DNA from: Anaerolineaceae bacterium
GTDB taxonomy: Bacteria > Chloroflexota > Anaerolineae > Anaerolineales > Anaerolineaceae
DNA length: 64,000 nucleotides
NCBI GenBank assembly: GCA_016936755.1
Contig: JAFGXF010000045.1
Location: 1-64,000, forward strand
Direction of reading: 5' to 3'
Each line of letters starts with the position of its first letter. The first letter of the stretch is position 1. Of this stretch, positions 39,829 to 49,662 are shown one piece after another. Both the position numbers and the translations under genes were made by a program. Below the pieces are notes generated by a model. The model did not search any database and was not told the origin of the DNA. It saw only the letters and a program-made list of their open reading frames with translations.

Positions 39829-41190
39829 ATGGAATATGGTCAGCAATTCATTCGTATCTATCATGAGGTTTACAGATTGAAAACAAAACGGATTGCGATC
39901 ATCGGTGCCGGGTTTGGAGGTTTATCAGCTGCATACGACCTGAGCCGTAAAGGCCATCAAGTCGTCGTCTACGATAGCGATGATGGGCCTGGGGGTTTGG
40001 CAAGAGGGTTTAAGGAGCCTGCATGGAAATGGTCGGTAGAAAAGTATTATCATCACTGGTTTGCCAGTGATCAGCATGTTCTTGGACTTATTAATGAACT
40101 CGGGTGGCGCAACAAGGTGATTTTCCCTCGACCATATACAGTCATGTATTATAAGGATGAATTCTACCCTTTCGATTCAATCATGACTGCCTTGACAAAT
40201 CCGATAATTGGCTGGGGACTCAGTAAATTGAGATTTGGGATGATCGGCCTTTACCTGAGATTGACAACGAACTGGAAAGCACTCGAGAAGGTCTCTGCCG
40301 AATCCTGGATGAAAAAATGGGCAGGCCAAAGTGTTTATGAAAAAATGTGGGCGCCCTTATTGCAGGGCAAATTTGGCGATCGTTACATGCATGATGTGAA
40401 TATGGCGTGGATGTGGGCACGACTGCATGCGCGGACAACACGCTTAGGCACCTTTGAAGGTGGTTTTCAAGCATTTGCCAATGCGTTTCAACAGAGACTA
40501 TCTGAAATGAGTGTACAGTTCCAATTTGGCACAATCATCAAAGAAATAAAGCACATTAATGAAAGTCATTTGAAGCTAATCCCGGCAGGTAAAAAACCTG
40601 AAATATTTGATGCATGCCTGGTGACCTCCTCTCCCAGGCAATTGGCTGGTATGGCTGACGGACTATCACAGACCTACTTAAAAGGATTGTTGTCGCTGAA
40701 GCATATGGGGGCGGTTGTACTTGTGATAAGCCTGCGACAGCAACTTTCTAGAGAAGGTTACTACTGGTTCAATCTGCCAAAATCTGCTGGATTTCCCTTC
40801 CTGGCTCTTGTTGAACATACCAACTATCTTTCTCCTGATTATTTCGGCGGCGACCATATCATCTACATTGGAGATTATCTGGAGCCGGATCACGAACATT
40901 TCAACCTCAGCAAAGATGAATTACTCAAACGGTTTATCCCAAGTTTAGCGCGTATTAACCCCGAATTTCGGCCGGATTGGGTTAAGAAGAGCTGGTTACA
41001 TCGTACGAGATATGCTCAACCCGTACCACTTATTCACCACTCTGAAAATCTACCAGAGATACGCACGCCAATCAAGGGATTGTACTATGCCAGCATGAGT
41101 CAGGTATATCCATGGGATCGAGGCACGAATTTTGCGGTGGAGATCGGCAGAAAGGCAGCCCGGTTGATGATTGAGGATTTTGTTTGTTGA
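39829..41190 (+). CDS. FAD-dependent oxidoreductase (amine oxidase / protoporphyrinogen oxidase-like)
   Basis: RIAIIGAGFGGLSAAYDLSRKGHQVVVYDSDDGPGGLARGF; C-term GLYYASMSQVYPWDRGTNFAVEIGRKAARLM. A TTG start at 39877 is also plausible. Confidence 0.8.
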   Translation: MEYGQQFIRIYHEVYRLKTKRIAIIGAGFGGLSAAYDLSRKGHQVVVYDSDDGPGGLARGFKEPAWKWSVEKYYHHWFASDQHVLGLINELGWRNKVIFPRPYTVMYYKDEFYPFDSIMTALTNPIIGWGLSKLRFGMIGLYLRLTTNWKALEKVSAESWMKKWAGQSVYEKMWAPLLQGKFGDRYMHDVNMAWMWARLHARTTRLGTFEGGFQAFANAFQQRLSEMSVQFQFGTIIKEIKHINESHLKLIPAGKKPEIFDACLVTSSPRQLAGMADGLSQTYLKGLLSLKHMGAVVLVISLRQQLSREGYYWFNLPKSAGFPFLALVEHTNYLSPDYFGGDHIIYIGDYLEPDHEHFNLSKDELLKRFIPSLARINPEFRPDWVKKSWLHRTRYAQPVPLIHHSENLPEIRTPIKGLYYASMSQVYPWDRGTNFAVEIGRKAARLMIEDFVC

Positions 41191-41421
41191 GAGTAGTAAA
41201 TAGTCACGAGATTCTATTTTTATCATTACAAAATGCAGATAATGCTTGAACTGGTGACAAGGAATAAGCCGAACATAAAGTTCAATAATCGCACTTCAAA
41301 GTGAAGTAGTCTATCAGCCACCAGCCATGGGTGGATACAAGTCGATAGCACCTAGGGGTGGCATATACTGGTAAGGGAATTGGCCTGTGGGATTGATAAA
41401 TGAAATGGGATTATTTAAGAT

Positions 41422-41449
41422 AAACAATTCTTAAAGAATTGTTTTTTTT
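41422..41449 (+). terminator. Intrinsic terminator upstream of dnaA
   Basis: AAACAATTCT-taa-AGAATTGTTT stem running into a T8 tract. Confidence 0.75.
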
Positions 41450-41472
41450 AAATTTGGCGTAGGGTTAAATGC

Positions 41473-41501
41473 TTGAACAGTGAGGGGTTATTTGATAGAA
41501 T
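41473..41501 (+). promoter_or_regulatory. dnaA promoter
   Basis: TTGAAC, 17-nt spacer, TAGAAT. Confidence 0.6.
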
Positions 41502-41648
41502 GCTAACAACAAACCTTACAGGGCTTTGTTCCACCCCTTGTAGTGAAGAAAAAATTTATATTGAAAATACGCCCACGTTACCAGCGGGAGAGTCATTGCA
41601 CATCTGGTAACCATCCGGATAAATATATCAAGGCATCGAAAGGAAATA

Positions 41649-42992
41649 ATGAACGCAGAGCAAGCTTGGCAGGCAACTCTAGGACAACTCCAGATGGAGA
41701 TGTCAAAACCCGCTTATGATACATGGGTCCGTGATGCCTGCCTGTTGTCCTGCGAAGGAGAAAATATTATTGTTGGTGTTAAGAATGCCTATATCTGTGA
41801 TTGGTTGGAAACCAGATTGATCGATACAATTACCAGAAAGGTAACAGCTCTGATGGAGCGGCCTATGCTGGTCCATTTTATCGTTAACACCAAGGACCAA
41901 TCATCAGAGCAGGAAAACCCCGATACTGTTTTAACACAGCGTGTTCAAATTAACCCATGTAACCACAATACTCTTAATGGGCGTTACACATTCAGTGAAT
42001 TTGTCGTAGCAGGTAATAACCGGTTGGCTCACGCTGCGGCTTTATCAGTAGTGGAAAACCCCTCACACTCCTATAATCCCCTTTTTATTTATGGCGATGT
42101 GGGACTGGGAAAAACGCATTTGTTGCAAGCCATCGGACATGCGATTCAGGAGGCTGGACGCCGTGTGTTATTTGTCACCTCAGAGGAATTCACCAACGAT
42201 TTGATATGCGCTATTATGGGACATTCCACAACTGAATTTCGCGAAAAATTCCGGACAATCGATGTATTGTTGGTGGACGACATTCAATTTATTGCAGGCA
42301 AGGATTCCACCCAGGAAGAATTTTTCCATACATTTAATGCGTTGCACGATCAGGGCAAACAGATCGTTATTACATCTGATCGTCCCCCCAGGGCGATCGG
42401 CACACTCGAATTGCGTTTGCGATCGCGTTTTGAATGGGGACTGATAGCAGATCTTCAGCCCCCTGATTACGAAACCAGGATAGCCATCTTAAACAGAAAA
42501 ACAGAACGGATGGGTCGTTTGATTCCCGATGAAGTGATCGATTTAATCGCCCGCTGCATTCAAAACAACATTCGGGAATTGGAAGGAGCGCTCAATCGCT
42601 TGTGTGCCTATGCAGATCTAATTGGAGCGGTGATCGATCAAGCTCTCGCTAAAACTGCTTTGAGTGATTATATTACCCAACAACAATCCGTTAATCCTGA
42701 GCATATTATGGGAGTTGTGGCAAATGCATTTGGAGTGGAAATGGATCGGCTGGTTGGCCGGGAGCGCACCCAGGATATCGCTTTACCGCGACAGGTGGCG
42801 ATGTATTTGTTGCGCGAAGAAACACATCAGTCACTTCCACAAATCGGGCAAACATTGGGCGGTCGTGATCATACCACTGTGATGTATGCATGTGATAAGG
42901 TCGCTGGGTTGATCGAAAACGACGATCGCGTTCGCTCGCGAATCATAGCAATTCGGGAACAGCTGTATGCAAGAGCGTCTTTACCGGTATAG
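41649..42992 (+). CDS. dnaA: Chromosomal replication initiator DnaA
   Basis: YNPLFIYGDVGLGKTHLLQAIGH Walker A, DVLLVDDIQFIAGK Walker B, LGGRDHTTVMYACDKV DnaA-box-binding signature. Confidence 0.95.
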   Translation: MNAEQAWQATLGQLQMEMSKPAYDTWVRDACLLSCEGENIIVGVKNAYICDWLETRLIDTITRKVTALMERPMLVHFIVNTKDQSSEQENPDTVLTQRVQINPCNHNTLNGRYTFSEFVVAGNNRLAHAAALSVVENPSHSYNPLFIYGDVGLGKTHLLQAIGHAIQEAGRRVLFVTSEEFTNDLICAIMGHSTTEFREKFRTIDVLLVDDIQFIAGKDSTQEEFFHTFNALHDQGKQIVITSDRPPRAIGTLELRLRSRFEWGLIADLQPPDYETRIAILNRKTERMGRLIPDEVIDLIARCIQNNIRELEGALNRLCAYADLIGAVIDQALAKTALSDYITQQQSVNPEHIMGVVANAFGVEMDRLVGRERTQDIALPRQVAMYLLREETHQSLPQIGQTLGGRDHTTVMYACDKVAGLIENDDRVRSRIIAIREQLYARASLPV

Positions 42993-43001
42993 GATTTGGA
43001 A

Positions 43002-45335
43002 TTATCCTGAAAGATTATTCTTCAATTGAGTTAGCAAACTTTGATAGTCCGGACTATTAGCCGGATTCATTGATAAAATTTGTTCAATGACTGCGATGGC
43101 ACCTGCCGTATCCCCCTTTTTCATCAGATCTTCGCCAAGCATATCCAATTCCTCAATAGTCTTACTTTGAGTCGCAGGAATTTGGAATTCGCCTTCCAAC
43201 AGTGCCTGTAAATCCGGTTTGTCTGGGTACTCACGATTGAGCATCTCGAGGAATCCGGTTGCCCGGGTGGATTGACCGGCATTTACCAGAAGACTCATGA
43301 AATCCTTGATTTCGGTGAGTGCATCATCCACCTGCCCCAAATGGTAGTAAATATCCACTAATGCTTTTCGGGTTTTCTCATCATCTGGTTGGATACTCTT
43401 TACCCGTCCATAGTTATGCAAAGCCTGTCTCCAGTCAAGTCGCTGGGTGTCGATATCCGCGAGACGACGTAAAATCTCGGCCTCCAGTCGCTGGGGGCCT
43501 TTGCTTTTTTGATAGAGACGCATTGAATCCTGGCATATCTGCGCAGCTCGCTCAAGCTCAGCTAATTGAAGATAGATGTCCGCAATGAGCAGGTTTTCAC
43601 GGATTGCATCTTCAGCCTGACCCATCGCGATCAGGTTTTCTATTAATAGCATGCGCATGTTCATATCCATTGGCATCAGAGTAACCGCGTGACGCAGCAC
43701 CTGGACGGCCCGTGTGTTTTCCCCGCGGCTGGCGTATGTTTTCGCGATAATCTTGTACTTCTGGATAGCGGCCTGTTTATCATGCAGTTTGTAGAGCAAA
43801 TCAGCGATCATCTGGTGCAGGGGCAAAAAATTCGGTGATTCATCAAGCGCGAAGAAAGCTGTTTCAAGCGCCTCGTGGTATTTTTCCTTCTCTGTATAAC
43901 TGCGGATTGATGCCATGGCTTCTATCAAACTGGAGCTCTTGGTTTGCAGTAGCACTGATATGATGGGCGTGACACTACTCTCAGACGTGCCCATGACTTC
44001 CTCGCGGATGCTACGCAAATGTTGCTGCCAATCGGTGCGAATCAGTTGCGTTTCTACATTATCACACACCGACTCACGATTCGCATCATCGGCATCGCGC
44101 TCAAAGGAGTCAATGATCGGCTCATATAGACTCATCAAATATTCATTTTGATCGGCAGGCACAGTTGAGGCGTCGGCTATTGACATCGCTTCCATATAGA
44201 CATGAGCTGCACCACTCAGCTTGTTATTCTTTCTATGAATTCGACCAATAAGTAGCTTGGAACCCAACATATAATCAGGACTGGATTGTGACTTTTGAAG
44301 TGACTTCATGGCCTTATCATATTCACCATTCTGGAAGTGAAGAAATCCAAGGTTGAAATGTGCAGCCGGGTGATCCAACCCCTTACTTGTGGCAGCAGAC
44401 AACTCGTAAATGGCTTGAGGAATCTGATCGTGGGTTTGGGCATCTATTGCCTGACTCAGGTGAAGCGCAATTTTTGCATTGTGACTGGATTCGTTATTCT
44501 TTGAAGTAATACCTCTGATCGGAGTGGTTGCCTGTGCATTTGATTGCTGGCTGAATAGAAAACCCGCCAGTGCAACCATGGCGTTTTGCTTTGTTTCAGT
44601 GATTGGATCTGCTGATCTCCCGGCTCGACTTGGGGTTGCATTTTGTTCAAATTTCTTCACCTGTGACATCATGATCGGGCCGGTTCCCCCCTGACGGCGC
44701 ACGGGTTTTACCAGCAACTGTCCGGATTGAATGGCGGACAAGGCATCTTGTGCAGGTTTGCTTCGAGGAGTAAGCTGGATTGCACGCTCGATCATTTTCC
44801 TGGCGCCTTCTGTGTCATCAGCATGTTGCATCAGCGCCGCTATTTCGAGATATTCACTGGCGGCCTCGTCTTTGCGGTCGATCCTTTCTAAGAGATCAGC
44901 TATTCGCATGCGAGCAGTAACATCTTCGGGATTGAAACTGATAACCTGTGACCAATTATCAATAGCCTTGGTAACATCGTTACGTCTGGCGTACTGATCG
45001 CCAGCCTCTATGCTGACTTTTGTTGCGTTTGATAGGTCTCCAATACGTTCGTAGAGTCGCGCAATCCGCTCAAGAACCACAGGATCGCCATCACTGGATT
45101 TCGCTGCTCGATTATAAAAATCGATGGCTTCATTGTATTTTTGTAATTCCGTGTAAGCCAGACCAATTGCTGTTAATGCCTTGGGATCATCTGGGATTTC
45201 CTGAAGAGCCAGGGTATATTGCTCAATGGCGTTGAGCCAATCCAAGTCCCAGGCAGCGTTGTGCCCAAGCGACATATACTGTTTATAGGAATCCTGATTG
45301 CCTGTCATGTTTATCCTGTTAGAGTTGTTTTTCAT
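43002..45335 (-). CDS. TPR-repeat protein
   Basis: Repeated TPR-like blocks (ALTAIGLAYTELQKYNEAIDFYNRAAKS, AHFNLGFLHFQNGEYDKAMKSLQKS, ...). Start may be 45308. Confidence 0.85.
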   Translation of the reverse strand: MKNNSNRINMTGNQDSYKQYMSLGHNAAWDLDWLNAIEQYTLALQEIPDDPKALTAIGLAYTELQKYNEAIDFYNRAAKSSDGDPVVLERIARLYERIGDLSNATKVSIEAGDQYARRNDVTKAIDNWSQVISFNPEDVTARMRIADLLERIDRKDEAASEYLEIAALMQHADDTEGARKMIERAIQLTPRSKPAQDALSAIQSGQLLVKPVRRQGGTGPIMMSQVKKFEQNATPSRAGRSADPITETKQNAMVALAGFLFSQQSNAQATTPIRGITSKNNESSHNAKIALHLSQAIDAQTHDQIPQAIYELSAATSKGLDHPAAHFNLGFLHFQNGEYDKAMKSLQKSQSSPDYMLGSKLLIGRIHRKNNKLSGAAHVYMEAMSIADASTVPADQNEYLMSLYEPIIDSFERDADDANRESVCDNVETQLIRTDWQQHLRSIREEVMGTSESSVTPIISVLLQTKSSSLIEAMASIRSYTEKEKYHEALETAFFALDESPNFLPLHQMIADLLYKLHDKQAAIQKYKIIAKTYASRGENTRAVQVLRHAVTLMPMDMNMRMLLIENLIAMGQAEDAIRENLLIADIYLQLAELERAAQICQDSMRLYQKSKGPQRLEAEILRRLADIDTQRLDWRQALHNYGRVKSIQPDDEKTRKALVDIYYHLGQVDDALTEIKDFMSLLVNAGQSTRATGFLEMLNREYPDKPDLQALLEGEFQIPATQSKTIEELDMLGEDLMKKGDTAGAIAVIEQILSMNPANSPDYQSLLTQLKNNLSG

Positions 45336-48126
45336 CTAGGGGGATTAATTCACCCCAATTTAAACCCCAACTCGCATCGGTGGTGATTGGGATATTGAGC
45401 TTGTAGACATTTTCCATGACTTGACGAATGATACGGGCTGTATCAAGAAGTTCATGGCGAGGGCATTCCAGTACCAGCTCGTCATGAACTTGTAGTAATA
45501 TAGAGGCAGCCAGACTAGATTGCTTCAATGTCTGTGGTATTTTGATCATCGCCAATTTTAGTATATCAGCTGCTGTACCCTGAATGGGGGCATTAATCGC
45601 CTCACGTTCCTCGCGATTTCGCAAGTTGGGATTGGTTTGGGTTTTTAACCCCGGGAAATATCGTTTCCTGCCCAGTAATGTTTCCACGTACCCCTGCTCT
45701 GTTGCAGATTTCCGCAACCCATCCAAAAAAGACTTAACCCCAGGGAATTGTTTGAAGTAAGACTTAACAAATTCCTCGGATTCTGCCAGGGTTAAGTCGG
45801 TTGAGCGACTTAATCCAAAGGCGCTCATTCCATAGATCAAACCAAAATTAATCGCTTTGGCATGTCGTCTTTGATCCTTGGATACCTGTCCCAATGGGAT
45901 ATTGTATATAGCGGATGCCGTTGTTGCGTGAATGTCTTGATTCGCCCGGAATGCAGCGCACATGTTTTCATCTTCAGACATGGCTGCCACGATCCTCAGC
46001 TCAATTTGCGAATAATCGACTGAGAGTAATACATTACCTGGTGATGCAATGAATCCTTGGCGGACTTTATGGCCCAGCTCTGTCCGTGTAGGGATATTTT
46101 GCAGGTTGGGTTCAGAAGAAGCCAGTCGACCGGTTACAGTGCCGGTTTGATTGAATGAGGTGTGGATACGATGCGTCTGTGGATTCATCTGGGAGGGAAG
46201 CGCATCCACGTAGGTTGATTTTAATTTTGCCAACTCGCGATATTCCAGCACCAAATCAATGATCGGGTGATCTCCGCGCAGGTATTCAAGCACATTGGCA
46301 GAGGTTGAGTAATGACCACTGCTGGTTTTTCTTCCCCGATCTGGTGGAATCAGTTGCATTTTCTCAAAAAGGATGTTGGAGAGTTGTTGGGTGGAGTTGA
46401 TATTAAAACGAACCCCGGCCATTTCATATATATTCCCCTCAATTGTCTGCAACCGCTGTGTAAGTTCTTCTGACATGCGTGTAAAGAATGTAACATCAAT
46501 GGCGATCCCATTTCTTTCCATCTCAGCCAGAACAGGAACAAGCGGCATTTCCATGGTTTCGAATAATTGAGTCGCCTGGAGGCGCTTTAATTCCTGGCTG
46601 AGGATTGGAACCAATCTTAAAGTGACCTCTGCGTCTGCTGCCGCATAAGCAGCAGCAGATTCCACTGATACGTGTGCCATATCGATCTGATTTTTTCCGG
46701 ATCCGATGAGGGTTTCGATTTGTGTCATTTCAATGTCGAGTAGATCACGAGCCATGCTTTTTAATCCCAGGTTTCGCGAGGCCGGGTTTATCAGGAATCC
46801 GGCAATCATTGTGTCGAAGGACAATGGAGAAACAACCAGTCCGTGACGCCAGAGTACCAGATAATCATATTTAATATTATGCCCAACCTTTATAATTTTC
46901 GGATTGGTCATGACTTTTTCTAAATATTTCAGTACATCAGTGACAATGATGTTTCTGTTTGAGTCAACTTGATGACCAATTGGGATGTAATACCCTTCTC
47001 CTTCACGAATACTGAGTGAAATTCCTACCAATTCAGCCCGCATTGGGTCGGTTGAAGTCGTTTCTGTATCGAAAGAAATCAGAGGTGCCTGTTCGATTTC
47101 ATTACAGAAAGTTGATAACAACGGAATTGAATCCAGAATTGTCACTTTGATGGAACTGGACGGTGCTGAGGTGCTTTGTCCACCGGCAGTTGTTGCGAAA
47201 AGTGGCAACTGACGATTATCATCAATGGGATGACCATACGTTCTGGCCACCTCATAAAAACGAGAGAGAAGTGAGCGGAATTCGAGTTGGTTCAATATGG
47301 TTTCTACTTTAATCGGATCGAAAACATGCATGCGTGCATCTTCAAAATTTAAAGATATGGGTGCGTTGATAACAATGCGCGCCAATTTCTGGCTGATATA
47401 GGCAGAATCACGTCCATCCACAAGTTTGGCTTTTACACGCTCTGGAAGTTCATCCAAGTGTTGGTAGATTTCATCGAGTGAAGGGAATTGCTTTAAAAGG
47501 GACAGGGCAGTCTTTTCACCAATGCCCGGTACACCTTTAATGTTATCAGAGCTATCACCAACCAATGCCTTGTAATCAACCACTTGATCAGGATTTATTC
47601 CCCATAATGCGCGTACGTCTTCTTTTAGATAGTCTTTTGCATCGGCAAGTTTGCTGCCTGGCAAATTCACAACAATACGATCATTAACTAATTGTAAAAG
47701 ATCGCGGTCACCGGTAATTATCTTTACACCAAAACCGGCATCGACTGCCTGGTGGGCAATCGTCCCAAGTATGTCATCCGCTTCAAATCCCTTCACCTCA
47801 AGGCGCGGGATATTAAATGCATCCACTAAATCGCGAATACGCTCAATTTGTGGTCTGAGGTCGTCAGGCATTTTTTCGCGGGTAGCTTTATACTCGGGAT
47901 AGATATCATCACGGAAGGTTTTTCCAGTATCAAAGGCTACTGCCAGATATTCTGGTTGATACTGCTCGAGGATCTTCATAAATATGCTGGCAAAACCATA
48001 AGTGCCCGCAGTAGGCTCTCCGCTTTTTGTCTGCCAGCGTTCACGGGATATACCACCAGCAGTCAATGCAAAATATGCCCGGTAGGCAACCGCATGACCG
48101 TCGATTAAATAGAGTGTTGGGGGCAT
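45319..48126 (-). CDS. polA: DNA polymerase I
   Basis: 5'-3' exo (LIDGHAVAYRAYFAL, GDSSDNIKGVPGIGEKTA), 3'-5' exo (FDTETTSTDP, YAAADAEVT), polymerase (DYSQIELRIVAAMSED, KAINFGLIYGMSAFGLS, QVHDELVLE). Confidence 0.97.
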   Translation of the reverse strand: MPPTLYLIDGHAVAYRAYFALTAGGISRERWQTKSGEPTAGTYGFASIFMKILEQYQPEYLAVAFDTGKTFRDDIYPEYKATREKMPDDLRPQIERIRDLVDAFNIPRLEVKGFEADDILGTIAHQAVDAGFGVKIITGDRDLLQLVNDRIVVNLPGSKLADAKDYLKEDVRALWGINPDQVVDYKALVGDSSDNIKGVPGIGEKTALSLLKQFPSLDEIYQHLDELPERVKAKLVDGRDSAYISQKLARIVINAPISLNFEDARMHVFDPIKVETILNQLEFRSLLSRFYEVARTYGHPIDDNRQLPLFATTAGGQSTSAPSSSIKVTILDSIPLLSTFCNEIEQAPLISFDTETTSTDPMRAELVGISLSIREGEGYYIPIGHQVDSNRNIIVTDVLKYLEKVMTNPKIIKVGHNIKYDYLVLWRHGLVVSPLSFDTMIAGFLINPASRNLGLKSMARDLLDIEMTQIETLIGSGKNQIDMAHVSVESAAAYAAADAEVTLRLVPILSQELKRLQATQLFETMEMPLVPVLAEMERNGIAIDVTFFTRMSEELTQRLQTIEGNIYEMAGVRFNINSTQQLSNILFEKMQLIPPDRGRKTSSGHYSTSANVLEYLRGDHPIIDLVLEYRELAKLKSTYVDALPSQMNPQTHRIHTSFNQTGTVTGRLASSEPNLQNIPTRTELGHKVRQGFIASPGNVLLSVDYSQIELRIVAAMSEDENMCAAFRANQDIHATTASAIYNIPLGQVSKDQRRHAKAINFGLIYGMSAFGLSRSTDLTLAESEEFVKSYFKQFPGVKSFLDGLRKSATEQGYVETLLGRKRYFPGLKTQTNPNLRNREEREAINAPIQGTAADILKLAMIKIPQTLKQSSLAASILLQVHDELVLECPRHELLDTARIIRQVMENVYKLNIPITTDASWGLNWGELIPLDEKQL

Positions 48127-48264
48127 GCCTGCTTCTCCACAATCATCCTGGATGAATTATAGATGAAAAATGAAGTTGTGGGAAAAGTATATTGGAGGTG
48201 CTGATTGGGTTATTGTTTTGTGAGTATAATCCCGTTAATCCATGTTGTTAAATGTGAGGAGTTC

Positions 48265-49662
48265 ATGAATAAATACGATGTAATGGTTATTGGCGCTGGT
48301 CCAGGTGGTTATGTTGCTGCCATACGGGCAGCGCAATCTGGAAAGAAAACAGCCATCGTCGACCGGGAATGGCTGGGAGGCACTTGCTTGAATGTGGGTT
48401 GCATTCCCTCCAAGGCGTTATTAAAGAACGCAGAAGTGGCGAGGCTTCTTCGTGAAAGAGGGCGTGATTTTGGATTTGGATTTGAAAACCTTTCGCTGGA
48501 CTATGGATCAGCCCTGAAGAGAAGTCGGCAAGTATCGGACCGACTGACAAAGGGGATAAGCTACTTAATGAAGAAGAACAATATAGAATTTATTCATGGA
48601 CACGCCGAATTCCTTGAGAAGGATTCAATCCGTGTACAAGCCAAAGATGGCACAAGTCATGATTATAAAGCCTCCGATATCATTATTGCCACTGGTTCCA
48701 CCGCGATAAACCTGCCTGGCATGGAACCAGATGGAGATACGATTCTGACTTTTAGGGATGCCATCCTGCAAGATAAATTACCTGGCCGCGTGGTGATAAT
48801 CGGTGGCGGCGCAATCGGTGTGGAATTCGCGACCATTTGGGGATCTTATGGTGTGGATGTAACAATTGTGGAAATGCTACCCCGGATCCTCCCGTTGGAG
48901 GATGAAGAGGTTTCAAAAGAGTTGACCCGCGCGTTGACCAGAGAAGGAATCCATGTCCTCACTGATGCACGTGTAGAAAAAGTCGTGAAAAAGGCAGTTG
49001 GATTGGATATACAGGTTAGGATAGGTGATGATGACCAGACATTAACGTCCGATCAAATTCTGGTTGCAGTTGGATTTCAGCCGAACTCCAATGGATTAAA
49101 TCTGGAGGTTATCGAAGTGGAGACCTCCCCTAAAGGGCATGTGTTGGTGGATGATCGTATGTCAACCAATGTCACAGGTGTTTGGGCAATTGGGGATGTT
49201 ACAGGAAAATTATTACTCGCCCATGTTGCCTCTGCGCAGGCAATGCTCTGTGTGGATGCGATCAACGGTAAGGAAATTGACAGATTGGATTACAGGATGA
49301 TGCCCAGGGCAACTTATAGCCATCCACAGGTTGCTTCATTTGGATTTACTGAAAGACAGTCGATTGAAGCTGGTATGGATGTGAAAATCGGGAAATTCCC
49401 CTTCCAGGCGAATGGTAAATCCCTTGGTATGGGGGAATCAAATGGATTTGTCAAGATTTTGACAGAAAGGAATTCCGGCAGAATCATCGGGGTGCATATG
49501 ATCGGCCCGGATGTTTCGGAATTGTTGCCTGAATTAACGCTTGCACAGCGGAACTCGTTGACGGTTACTGCAGTTATGAAGAACATACATGCACACCCCA
49601 CCCTAGGTGAAGCCATTCAGGAAACCGCCCACTTAATCGAGGGATTGCCTGTTCATCTGTAA
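48265..49662 (+). CDS. lpdA: Dihydrolipoyl dehydrogenase
   Basis: VMVIGAGPGGYVAAIRAAQSG, GGTCLNVGCIPSKALL, GGGAIGVEFA, HAHPTLGEAIQE. Start refined to ATG 48265. Confidence 0.93.
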   Translation: MNKYDVMVIGAGPGGYVAAIRAAQSGKKTAIVDREWLGGTCLNVGCIPSKALLKNAEVARLLRERGRDFGFGFENLSLDYGSALKRSRQVSDRLTKGISYLMKKNNIEFIHGHAEFLEKDSIRVQAKDGTSHDYKASDIIIATGSTAINLPGMEPDGDTILTFRDAILQDKLPGRVVIIGGGAIGVEFATIWGSYGVDVTIVEMLPRILPLEDEEVSKELTRALTREGIHVLTDARVEKVVKKAVGLDIQVRIGDDDQTLTSDQILVAVGFQPNSNGLNLEVIEVETSPKGHVLVDDRMSTNVTGVWAIGDVTGKLLLAHVASAQAMLCVDAINGKEIDRLDYRMMPRATYSHPQVASFGFTERQSIEAGMDVKIGKFPFQANGKSLGMGESNGFVKILTERNSGRIIGVHMIGPDVSELLPELTLAQRNSLTVTAVMKNIHAHPTLGEAIQETAHLIEGLPVHL

